Assembly (NCBI RefSeq): GCF_018139145.2
Contig: NC_059475.1
Coordinates: 16,124,937-16,188,936, forward strand
DNA from: Gymnogyps californianus
Lineage: Eukaryota; Chordata; Aves; Accipitriformes; Cathartidae
Length of the DNA: 64,000 bases
Direction of reading: 5' to 3'
The notes under the pieces are model-generated. The model was not told the origin of the DNA. It saw only the letters and a list, made by a program, of their open reading frames with translations, and did not search any database. How positions within the stretch are numbered: position 1 is the first letter of the stretch; each line of letters begins with the position of its first letter. The translations under genes were made by a program, and so were the position numbers. This document shows, piece after piece, positions 26,263 to 38,300 of the stretch.

Positions 26263-29197
26263 TTACTGATAAATGCTTGTATTGATGAAAGCCTCTATGT
26301 TTTTTCTTTTCTGAGTTCTGCTGTTCTGAGCTCTAAAGGTCAGTTCTGTAATCTGGTCTCACTCCTTGCAGTTGCTCTTCTGCCTGTTTCTGGAGAACGT
26401 GGAAGCTCTCTGGAGCCTGAGAATGGAGCTGGATTCACAAAGGCGGCACTGCAGAGCAATGCCAAAAGCACTCTGCTCACACAACACGAGTAAAAGCAAG
26501 CTTTCCAAATTCCTGTCGATGCACTATCAGAGGAAAACATGACCTTGCTACAAGATGCTCACGTGAACCGGTCACAGCCTTCAGAACTTTGTATTCCAAA
26601 ATTTATTTTCCTGAACTGTACATCTTTTAATTCATGACTTTCTGAGATTTAGATTTGTTTAAGTCACTTTCCCCTTGGGACCATGTCTCAGCTGAGTTAT
26701 ATTACAAAAAGAAGCAAAGCAGAGATAGTTGAAGGAGAGAATAGCACAGGCAGGAAAATAGTCTCCAATCCATAACAGTTACTGGCATCTCATCCACAAG
26801 TACACACAAGTGTAAATTGTACTGTGTTGGCTTGCCCATTTAAATAAGTCTCCGAGAATTTCCCTTGACAAACACTGCAGTACAGGCTAGACAATGCCAT
26901 TTCCTCACCAATGAAGAGACATTCACACAACCACACAGGAACGTCCAGTGCTAGAAACATATTCTCAGCTGCTGCAGACTCACAGATTCCCTTTGAGGCT
27001 TTAACCACAGTTCCAAAGTTGGAAAACATCAAAGCATGTATAAACATACGAAGGCGGCAATATTGCACACTTTTGCATCAGTTTTGTCCCCATATATGCC
27101 TGAGGGAACCACATGGCAATCACCACTTCGCACACTTAATACTGAGCAGTATGGATACCTACAGGTTATTGCCCTTCACAGCAAAAGCAATAAAACACTC
27201 CTAGCATCTGACAGGCACAGAGCTCTTCCTAACCCTCTGAATCCTCTCTGCAGCTTGCTGTCACTGGGCACATTTCACGCAGGCCAGCTGCACAGGATTT
27301 ATTCAACCAGTTTTGGAGTATCAAAGCTAACTTCTTTTGTCTTTGCCCCAGGCAGACGCTTGGTATGCAGGATTTAAATCAGAGAACAAAATGTTCTGTG
27401 AAATTTGTAAATACTCAGCACAGTGCTTTCTAAATTCTAAAAAAGATAGCAACTGCAGCTAGTGGTTTAAAAATCAACAAGTAAAGCATTTCACTGCATC
27501 ACTGTGAGTAATGCCACTGTGTCCTAAAGACCAGAATAAATAACTTCCCAAGATTATCAATTAATGGTGCTGACTGCCTTAAGTGATAGGAGCCAAACAC
27601 ACTCTCAGTTACACCTCATAATTCCAATGAAATCAGGAGAATGCCCAATTCAACAAGTGCTCTGCATAAAGACACTGAAATTGAAAACAATTTTTTTGAT
27701 CCTTGCAAACTGGCACAAAAGACTTTGCCTGGGATGTACTGCTACAAACAGACTACAATCTAACACCTACCATTATAAGATTTTTATAATGTATTTAAAG
27801 CCATTAAAATGGAATTAGGCAGAAAATGATAGGGGAAGAGATACCCCAGGGAATCACGACACTTACACTATGAAGGGTAATATGCAGATGGCCTAAAAGA
27901 GGTGTTTTGAGCAGAAAGCAGCAATAAAGGGTCATTTGTGACTGGAACTAGAAGAGGAATTACTTCACTGGAATTTAGCATAGCCTTTAAGGTCTATGAT
28001 GTTTGAGTGAAATTGTCCACTTCTGTTTTGTCTGATTCACCACCACTGAATCCATATTAATACGAAGTTTAAAACAAACATTTAGCTGATGAATGTTCAC
28101 ACGAAAGTTTCAAATAAAGAACCTTTTCATTTTTTTTCTCAAGTAGTTTCATTTAAACTTTGAAAGGATTGTTTTTCAAACAAAAACTGTGAAAAGGGTT
28201 CATTCATTATTTTTTGGTGACTACGAAAGCTAAAACATTCAGAATCATTTCCTCTTCACCTGCAAACATTTCACACACCTCCTACCACATCTGTGGCTTT
28301 AATTTCTTCTCTCTCAGGCCAAGCAGCAAATGGCATCAGTCAAACCATTTAACTCCCAGGAGTACCTGTACTTCAGAAGCAGGTGCTCTTGGTACTAGCA
28401 GGGACTCTATGAACATTTGATTATCAGTAGCATACAGCAGCAAGACAATAAATGGTTTCTAGGTCTTCATCCCTTGCCCGCAGTTTACTTCTGCTAGCCC
28501 AAATATTCTGAGTATGTACAGAATGCATCTGCTCATGCTCATCTTGAAGAGGTAGGTCTGATGCTCCTTCAAGGGCCATGTGGAGCACAGAGTGCACCTA
28601 CTAAAGTTTACGCTGCCTGGAAGGCATTACCTGCAGTCACTGATTTCAGACAGCACAGACCGTACAAAAAAGGCACTGCCTTTTTCAACACGTCAAGTCT
28701 TATTTTCTCATTTGTCGAAAAGTAAGTACAGATTCTTACCCACAGCTGTGGAAAGGCAGGTAGAACAGAAAGGCAAGGTATACAAATCATGACAGACATT
28801 AGGCAGTTTGGGATTGCGCAACCCCCTTATGCAACATGTTGCCTGGGGTGCACCACATGTTTTCAGAAATTCCACAGAATCCCCTTAAATTTGCTCCAGT
28901 GCTGAGACCCAGTGGCTTCCACCTGCAATAAGTGAATGGACTTACGATATGCAGGACAAATTGCAAGGATGAGCTTTAAGTTTGCTGGCCTACGCTTTTT
29001 TAGATGTGGCTTGAAATAACAATTGCAAATACTGAGAGGCAAATGAAGCCTGCCAATTTATTCTAACTTATTCCCAAACACAGCCTCTTTAAAAAAATCA
29101 AACGCGTAGTATCAGCCAGTACGACTTGAAATTAATAGTCCACTTACAGCTTAAGTGTATTTATAAGAGAAGAAATGGAGATTGAAGGGCCAATATT

Positions 29198-29394
29198 GCT
29201 GACTAGGCTGAAGCTTTGCTCGGCCTGGCTGCCAGCCCTCTGCAGCCACCAGGCAGAGAGGCAGGGAGCACAGACAGCCCGCAGGGCTCCAGCTCTCCTT
29301 GCTGCCTCTCTGCCCAAGCAAAACCGCGGGCTTCCTGAGCACTGGCAGAGGCAGGGCTCTTAAAGACACAGATGAGCTGAGAAGCCTAGTCAGC
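29198..29394. repeat. Nested inverted repeat, about 197-bp hairpin
   Basis: Outer arms are a perfect 12-bp pair: GCTGACTAGGCT (29198-29209) and AGCCTAGTCAGC (29383-29394). Inside them is a perfect 13-bp pair: GGCAGAGAGGCAG (29252-29264) and CTGCCTCTCTGCC (29302-29314). Within those, GGAGC pairs with GCTCC, and GCCC pairs with GGGC around a 3-base turn. The enclosed DNA is GC-rich against AT-rich flanks. I see no target-site duplication. It may be a small MITE or a structured transcript. Confidence 0.6.
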
Positions 29395-32053
29395 ACACCT
29401 AACAATTTTGTAAATACAAGGAGAAAAGACTAGGGGAGAACAACTCAGTCTAGGTGAATTGTCAACATTTAAAATTGCATTGGAAAGAGTGATACGTGCT
29501 TAAGAGAAAATAGTGATATATGGCTCCTAGACACAAGTTAGTAGTGGCCGCAGTGCAGTTTTACCTGCAGCACCAGCCTAAAGAAGTCTACGCACATGCA
29601 CACAGTCACACACACTCAAACATGGCCATACGCAGCTTGACTTGAGATGCAACAAGATAGCTGAAGGTGTTCAAAACATAAACCAGGTTGAGGCATGACA
29701 ACAGTCACAGCCAAGAGTCTACCTATGGAGTTAGCTGAGATGCAGTTACATCTTCTAGGCTTGACTGCAGTGCTCCCAGACACAGACAGACCCCAAACCT
29801 GCTGTTGGCATGGAGCTTTCTCGGTGGCCCACAAAAGGGAGGGTGGGAGCAAAGGGAGAGGATGAGTCTGCCTGCATGCTGTGGTTGTGGCAGCAGCTGG
29901 AAAGAGCCTACAGGGAGAGAGAGGAGAAGGGAGGGGTGCCTGGGGACCGGCAGGAGGGTGAGGGCAGGTGCTATGCAGGCAGGATGTGCCCTGAACACCA
30001 AAGCTGCAGGGCAGCTCTGAGCTTCAGCCACAGTGGCCAAAGAGGCTCCCTACTGCATTGCAGGGCACTGGGCCTCTCCGGGCCCCTGCAGCACCCTGTG
30101 GAGAAGGAGCTGAGGCTGCCTGTCTCCTCACAGCATTACCTGAAGCAAACTGTCTGCTACTGAAAGGGTCCCACGGTAAAAGCAAGAATTACAGATAATC
30201 TAATTTAAACACTGCACAGAAGAAAATAGCATGAATTAGGAAACTCTTCTATACCTGTTCTGTGACACAATGTTAAAGATAGGCTTTGCTTGTATTTCAG
30301 AAACTCTTATGAGCTTGTCTTCTATGTTTGTTTCAGACACGGCACAGACATGCCCACGGGCTGTAGGCACATTCTGTTTGAAGGACAGATTTCAATCAGT
30401 AAAGTTTCAAAGAACTCTCTATATATCACAATGGTTTATATTATCCAGCATTTGGAAAGTTCCTTAAGGAAGAACTTCATTGCAAAAGAAGACAGACAAA
30501 TGAGCCAACTTCTCAATATCTGTGCCACGCAGACTTGTGTCAAGGAAGCCTACGGAACTGAACTGCCCGAGATAAAAGTTACATCAGAGGCGCAAAGTGT
30601 CGCAACTTTATCAGGCTACTGATGCAAAGTGGGAAAACTGAATGAAGGCAAAAAAGACATGGCTGTTTCCAGTACGACTGAAGAACATCCTCAAACATCT
30701 CAACTGGCTTTAAACGCTGCAGTAATGGATGTTTTGCAAATATGAAAATATCAATGAGAGGAAGAAAATCTTTGACTCTCTAGAAAAGGAAAGCAATGGA
30801 AAACTAAGCTTTGGAGTATTTGTGGCAAGTGCCAAAAAAAGGCACTTCAAAAACTACTTCCGAAATCAAAATTAATCCAAGTATTTTACAAACAGGATTT
30901 CATTGTTGTACCTCATTTTAGTAAATGGAATATATATAAAATACGTGTAGATACGGCACTGCATAGTAATTTTCAGTACCTATAAGCCCAAAAAATAGGC
31001 TCTCGTCTGCTCTGTTTGATACCAACAAGATCAAGACTCTGACTTCAAAGGGACTAGGCTTTAACTTTTATTTTTGGGAAATCCTTCTCTTGTATCGCTA
31101 AAACATTCTGATTTCACAGCACTACAACAAACTGGACCTTTCCATTTGCTCAGTGACATACAGACATAAAGCATTTTCCAGAATGTCCACCTCACAGGCT
31201 CGTCACAGTGCTATTGTCACCCCAGGGCCACCTCTTGTTTTGCTGATGACTACTTTTACTGTGAGACAGTTAAAAAAAGTTATTTTTCTATGCTTACTTA
31301 AGTACTAACCTCCCAAATTTCAGGCTGCTTTTCTAACTTTATGAGTCATACAGTGCAAAAAGGCAACAAAACAACTCAGAACTCTCGCTAGCTTTTCCTC
31401 CATGGAAAAAGGAAATAAAAAAGAGTGGGATCAGATAAAATAGTGAAATGAAGCACCTGTTGAGAATGGAAAAGCATACAGAAAAATGGGTTAACTGACT
31501 TCAAGTCCAATACAAGCAATTGTGAATTCACGGGTGTTCATATGAATCATTCTCCATTTCCTGCCAGAGAGCTTAGGTTTCACTTAATTACGAAACAAAA
31601 TCATGAATGAAGAATGCTAATTCACAGGCATACATATCATACATTTATTTATTTATTACTTTTTCCTCACATAGCCCTCTGTTTTCATCATAGCTATTGA
31701 TGGACACTGAATGATCACATAAGAAAAAAGTTTGGCAGCATTAGATACACTATTTGCAAAGCACATGAAAAATCTGTTACAGCTAGAAAGAAGCTAACAG
31801 ATGGCAGCTGGATAGAAGCAACAGCCACAACTCTTGCTACCTGTGGTTAAAGAACAAACAATATCAACTCCAGATTACAAAGTGCAGCTTAAAGAGCCTA
31901 GCTTTAAATGAGAGAGAATCAAGGTAGAAAATGGCCAGATAGAACTAAATGTTTGCAAAGTAGACTCAGCAGAAAGGATATTTTCAGATGATTGCTAAAG
32001 CCCACTGACTGTAACAGTCCTCTCTGCTGCACTCTGCCAAAGAATAAAAAGAA

Positions 32054-32094
32054 GGGGGGGGGGGGGGGGGAGGGGAGGGGAGTGGGAGGTGGGG
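32054..32094 (+). repeat. Poly-G tract with following G-runs
   Basis: Seventeen consecutive G (32054-32070) are followed by AGGGGAGGGGAGTGGGAGGTGGGG. This contains more than four G runs and can in principle form G-quadruplexes. A run of this length is also prone to sequencing error, so its exact count is uncertain. Confidence 0.8.
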
Positions 32095-34589
32095 TACAGC
32101 TGTGTGTGTAAGAGACCTTATTTTGCTGGAATTTTAACTGCAGTTCTGTATACCACGCTGTGGTTGTTTGGCTTCCCACTCTGCCATACACTTTCAACAT
32201 TCTTTAAAATGTGTTGTACCAAAATCATGCCAAATCATAAAAACAAATAAAGACATCTTTCATCAAGGCATGTGCCTCACATTACGCATTTAAATAATCT
32301 TAGATTATGGGAATAAACAGGGTCAATCCTATCACCAACCCTATTTACAGATGTCACCAACCCTTTTTGCAATGACTTGCACGTAACTATCTGCTCTTGC
32401 TTTCCCTTGGTCAAGATCACTCAGTGTCCAACCCTCCTCACCGCAACATCAGTTTATCGAGGAAATCTGTAAAGTACCTTCATATTTCAGGATTTAGTGG
32501 GAATAAGGATCTAACGCAGATTCACTTGTTATATCAAAGTCACATACAGATATTGTTACCCTAAGCAGATAATAACTTTTCTGAAGCATACAGTTTGCGA
32601 GAGAGATACAAGACTTTCCCTTCAGTTTAGGGCAGGTGGGAAAAGAAGCAACCTATCTTAAAAGCAACCCTACCTGATAGCAGGCAGCTGCACTTACTTC
32701 ATGCCATGTTGAAATGTTGCAACTACCTAAGAAACTGAACAAAGCACTTGTTCCCCAGGATACAGCATTTCTTGAAAATCAAGACTTGAGACCACAAGTT
32801 TTTGGAAGAGATGACACTTTCCTCAGTCCAGATACGACCAGCATGTGACACCACGTCATCCTATGTAGCAAGAATCCCTACATTACTTTGTAATGGAATT
32901 TTTCCACAATACATTTGATTACAGTACAAATGACGTGTCTTTCCTTTAGTTCTATGAAGCACAAAGCAAAATAAATTGAATGATGTTCTCATAAAGAGAG
33001 GGGTTAAAGAACATATGGAGATTAAGGAAATTTGGAGTCAGTTTCCAAATCAGCCCCATACATCATAGGTGGCCTTAAGAAATGTCTTTGTGTCTTAGTT
33101 CTCCATCACTGAAATGGGATAACTTAATATTGATTTCCAAGGGACCAGAAGCCCACTAATACAGATACAAGCATCTACGAGCTGATATGCTCAGAAATTA
33201 TTGTCATGAACGCCCACCTAACAAAATACAACTATAAACTTTTCCACAGAGACACTAGCTAACTTGCTTTCTATTGCGATTTCACACTTCAAATTATTTG
33301 GACTGTACACAGAAAGGATGCCATCAAGTATTGTATTTAGATTAGGATGTCAATGCATACACACACACACATCACACTTGCTTTTCCTCTTCTGAGGCAG
33401 TGAAAGGATTATTCTGGAATAATAAAACACTAGTAACTATTTTACTGGCTAAAACAAAGACAGTTGGAATGGGGAGAGCTAAAAGGCAACTGTTAGAAGT
33501 ACATCTTCCCAGCAAAAGTCCCTAGTACCCCAGCGAAAAAGAGGACCCTCACTGAGAACTTCAGAACGAGGTCATATATTGTTGAACTGTCTTGTCAGTG
33601 AATATGTTGTAACTTATGAATTTAGGTACTTACTTTAGCCTTGCAAACATTACAGATATACTTTACTCACGTTTTACTGAAATGCTTAAAATAAGTATAT
33701 GCTTAAATGTTTTTTTTTAAAGTGAACTTAGCACAGTTTTACATTTTATTTGCTGAAACTTCTAATTTAACTTAACTACAGCATGAAGAATCAGAAGAAT
33801 GAAAAAATGGACAATAACAGTAAACAAAGAGGGCTGAATAGCATACGAGATGGAGACACCGAACTAGAGTACGTAAGTTTCTCATGAGCAATTTTCTCAC
33901 ATCTTTACGTGACTACTCTCAGATGATGTGTGCTCTGCTCTAGGTAGTCAGATCCAATAACAATTAAAACGCGCAACGGAATAACGATTCTGCCCTTAGC
34001 ATCCTGGGTTTGTGGGGGAGTGGGGTGATCTGCTAGAAAAATATTCCACAGAACGGCACGTAACGTTAAGCTTACTAAACAGAAGTCACTGAACAGAAAA
34101 TTATCAAATTTGAAGGGTGTTGAGATTACTCATATTTCCACTCCACTGGCTTGAATCTATTAAAGGTAAATAAATGCTCAACCAATAACACGCAGAGCTC
34201 CATCCATATGGTAAAGCAGTTGAACAAGTCAGAAACCTGTATTTTGAAGTTACCGTACAAACCGAGGATTATTAGTTACTAAAATACTAAAGATGGTTTA
34301 ATCTGCCTAGATAGGACTAGTTCAACACAAACATTTTCAGCGCTAAATCAAAAAAGATTAAGAATTTACCCTGTAGCCAAGACATATATAGATACACTGT
34401 TAAGTTCCCACGATTTTTGCACAGATTGCTCCCTCCCCTCGACTGCATCTGACTGCAAGCTACCATCAGCTGCTCCAGCCTCGACTCTGCCACGCTGTGC
34501 TTTCACACGTCCCTCGCTATTAAAAGGAGGTATTTAAGTGTGGGTGTCCCTGGCGACCGTCCCTCAAATAAGCTGTAGAAATGCCGAGT

Positions 34590-35330
34590 CACCGTCGGCC
34601 CTTCCCGCCCTGGCAACCGACGCCTTGCAGAGGGGACGGGCGCCGGGGCTGAGGGGCGAGGTGCCGCACCGCTTCGTGGGCTGCCGTGGGCCGGCCCGGC
34701 ACCTGCCGACTCGCGCACCGCCGGCCATTCGCCGCGCAGGCCGGGCTGCGGCGGCCATCGCCGCGGGGGACGAGGCTCCTGGGGCGCAGGGAGCGCCCGC
34801 GCCCCCGCCGCGCCTGCCCACGGGCACGCACGAAATGGCGGCGCTCGCCCGGCCGCCGCGGCCCCCCCCTCCCCCGGCGAGGGCGGGCGGCCCCACGCAC
34901 CTCCCGTCGGCGCGGGCCGGGAGGGAGGCGGGGAGGGGACGGCCCGGCGCGGCCGTGCGCGGCAAGGTGTGTCCCAGGTGCCCGGGCTATATCTGGCGGC
35001 GCGGCGGGGCGGCGCGGCTGCCCCATGGCGGCGCCTGCCATGGCCGAGCCGCGCTCTAAGCGGCCCCGCGTCACGCTGCCCGCCTGCCCTGCGCACCGCC
35101 CGCTGGCCGGCAGCCGCGTGAGGCAGAGCTTCCCGCCCGCCGTGGAGGAAGGCCTCTGCGGTGTCACCGGCGCCTTGCTGGAGCTCTCCTACTGCCTGCA
35201 GGCGCTGGTAAGGCGGCGGGCCGGGACCGGGCGGGGAGGTCCCGGGAGGCGGCCGAGGGCGCAGCGTGGGTCCCCCCGCGTCCTGCCCGGGCAGCCGCCG
35301 GGCACCAGGCGGCGGGGTAAGGAGAGGGCT
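34590..35330 (+). promoter_or_regulatory. CpG island and promoter of the ferritin-like gene
   Basis: Dense CpG and very high GC begin abruptly near 34590 and fade after 35330, covering the first coding exon. A TATATC element lies at 34988-34993, 37 bp before the first ATG. A YY1-like element (ATGGCGGC with its ATG at 34835) lies upstream. I find no CAGTGN loop with flanking stem between 34600 and 35025, so the iron-responsive element typical of ferritin 5' leaders appears absent. Strong donors on the minus strand (for example GAG followed by GTGCGT, exon end at 34901) mean a divergent minus-strand transcript cannot be excluded. Confidence 0.7.
35025..35207 (+). CDS. Ferritin-like gene, coding exon 1
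   Basis: Encodes residues 1-61: the extension with its basic motif and most of helix A. It ends in codon CTG, followed by the donor GTAAGG (phase 0). The first ATG has C at -3; the in-frame ATG at 35040 has G at -3 and G at +4. The exon lies wholly within the CpG island. Confidence 0.85.
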
Positions 35331-38300
35331 GGGACAGGTCCCGCAGGCACTGTCGGGGATTCAGGAGGGTTTCAAAGTCGGGCAGGGATGGAAGAGCGGT
35401 GCCGGCCCCGTCACCTGACCCAGCGGGATCTGGGGGCTCTTTTTGCACCCAGACCCTGCAGCGCAGCAGCGCTCCCGTCAGAGCTACCAGCCGGCGCCGG
35501 GTCCGCGCTGCTGCCTGTGCACTTACCCCGAGGTGGCCGCTGACATGGCTAGACGAACAACGGCGAAGGTCTGGAACAAGCGGGTGATGAATCAGGCGCT
35601 CGTGTATTTAGGGTAATTCACATAGAAAGTTATGCCTGCGGAAAGAGGGACAGGAACAGGGAACACTAACAGCTTTGGAGTACTGGAGTATTTGGAGTAT
35701 TGGACCCAAAAATCTTGGGTGACTTTTTCCCAAACTTTGTATGTAAAATAGTCATGTGTGGTTAACTGGTGAAATAACAGTTTGTGAACGTCGCTGTCGG
35801 CTTAGGGTTTTTTGCTCCACAGGCAGGAATGCTGGGCATGAATTTAAAAAGTTCTCTGATACTGTGTAACATGCATGCCAAAATTGTGTCTGGCTACATA
35901 GAAATATTAAAGCAACATACATTTTAACAAAGCCATTAAAATAAAAACCCAAAATGATCAATGCCATCCCTTCTGATGCCAAGCGTCCACTGAGAAGCAA
36001 CACAAACTATATTCAATATATCCCCAAGATCCTTTGATCAAGTTTGGTGTCAAGTATTAATCCAATAAAAATTTAAGAATGCAGTGAAACCTCCACTTGT
36101 TAAGCATGTAGATTAAAATAATACTAGTGATTGGCAGCTGGGCAGGATGGAGACAGCTCAGTTAGAAATTGACTGTGGATAAATCAAACCTAGAAATATG
36201 AACATCTTAAATAGTTACTGATTGACATAAAAGATTTACCTTAACAGTTAAGCAGGTGTGGTAACTTGTGCTCTACTTGAAGTCATGCAGCACACTTGCA
36301 CTGAGGAACTGGTTATAGAACACTGATTCTTGACTGTTCTGTCAACAGAAACATGAATGAATGACTTCAGGAAAAGCATTATGCAAATATTGCAATGAAT
36401 GTTCTTAATAAAACATTCCAGTATGTACTTTCTCTTGAATGGTTTATGGTCACACGTGTATGTGTCACAGGTTTGGGGTATCCCAGATGGCCATAAAAAT
36501 ATAAGAGAAAAAAAACCATAAACTTATATTGTGTATATAACTTTTCTGCATTTGTTTCTAAACAGAGCAACATAGATGAAACACAAGTATTTCATATTTA
36601 AGCAGGGTAATAGATGAAAGCGGGGAAGCCAGTAAGCAGAAAAACTTAGAAATGCACATACTTGTTCCTTACCCCTCCTAGGCAGGCTACAAGCCAACAG
36701 CTTGATATGCAGTACTCCAATCCAGAGTATGTCCAAGAGACAAAAGCCGTGCTGTATTGCATATGCATGTTTAGGGAACCAGCAGATCAAGACACTGTAG
36801 CTCCCTCAATTCGGTTCTTGGCGTATTCCCAGCTGCTGCCTCTCATTCTCCTCAACATCGGAGCTGTGCAGAGCCAATGTGGGAACTAGTATAACCTGGT
36901 GGCTCTCCTTTGCTACCTGTCTCTAATACATTCTCTTTATGGGACAGCAATACCATGGATAAAATTCTTCTAATGTAAGAGCTGATAGATCTATTAGCAT
37001 AGTTAAATATTGTAGTGGTTAAAGTTGTTACTTTCCCATACAGAACAGAACAAGGCCAGCAGTGGGTTTAGGACTGTAATACTTCTGAAGTATTCCTAGG
37101 CATGAGCTACATACAATATTAAAGGTGTATACAGTATAGTTCTGCAGCAGTATTCTTTATTTTGGAATAAAATTATCCATAATGAAGCTGATAAATAGAT
37201 GCAAAGTTGTGCTTGTTCTCTTTTTGGTATTTGCCTCATCTTTCTCATACCTTTGAAAGCTAACTTTTCACTGGAATGCTGACCTGAAGGGATAGATCTT
37301 ATGTTCCCTATGCTGGGAGTATGTTTAAAAAACAAAGCAAAAAACCCATACAAAACAACAACAAAAAACCACACACAGCCCCCAACCACTCATGAATAAA
37401 ATATTCTGAGGATCTCTGATTGCTACTGAGAGAGAACATCAGTACTACAGTTACCTGTCCAGTATTAAAGGACAGGAGTTCTAGTAGAAGTATGGAGATT
37501 TTTCATTTAACACCATAACTACTTACTTCATTTATTGCAGAAATTTGGATTAAGGTATTCAAAGTGATTGTGGTGGTAGAACAGCTTCCATTGGAAGGGT
37601 CTCCCAAGTTCTGATAAAGCAATTTTCTGCTGCAAGTGAGTCCCATCTCCAGCAAATCTTAACACTCGTGTTTTGTGTGCTTAGGGTGAATATTTTGATC
37701 AGTCACATGTGGCTCTACCAAATGTTTCAAAGTTCTTCTTGCATCAAGCTCTGGAAGAGAGAAAAGCCGCAGAGGCTTTGATGAAGTATCAGCAAGAAAG
37801 AGGAGGCCATTACTGTTCTAAAACCATCCAGGTGGGTACTAGACAACAAGCTTTCAAGCAGTTGCAATCCGTAGTAATTATTCTTCTTGCATTATATTGC
37901 TGGTACTTCAGATCCCTGCATTCATCCACTATTAGACTTCCAGATATAATTTCCCTGTCGTATTACTGTACGTGGTTTTGTTCTTGATTGTGATGCCTAG
38001 AAACTGTCAGATACAGAGTGCTAACTCTACGTGGTTGCTTTCCAGCCCAAAAGAATATGCACAATGGTCCCCTTTTACTTTCACTCAGCTGGAGACTGCT
38101 GCTTCCAGTGTGCTGTAATGGATTATGAGACTCCTTAAACTGTGCTGAAACAGCCCACTTGTCTCCTTCACACTGAAACTAAATAGAAGCCTAGAAGCCA
38201 TTAGCACCTAAGAAAGGTGGTAAAGAAGGAGGTAGGAGAAACATCCAGCTTGGGGCAGTAGTTGATCTGTTGGAGCACAGCTCAAGATAGAATTTGAACT

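Larger units (their letters stand above)
26263..34560. other. Intergenic stretch upstream of the ferritin-like gene
   Basis: No gene recognised. It contains a nested inverted repeat (29198-29394), a G run (32054-32094), a TTTA microsatellite near 31642-31658 and a short (AC)6 at 33359-33370. The GC-rich segment at about 29800-30110 gives several overlapping frames on both strands, none convincing. Confidence 0.5.

Noticed and set aside
34503..35543. Several long frames on both strands over the 34.5-35.5 kb CpG island
   Set aside because: Same GC effect. Only the frame beginning at 35025 continues through splice sites into a recognisable protein.
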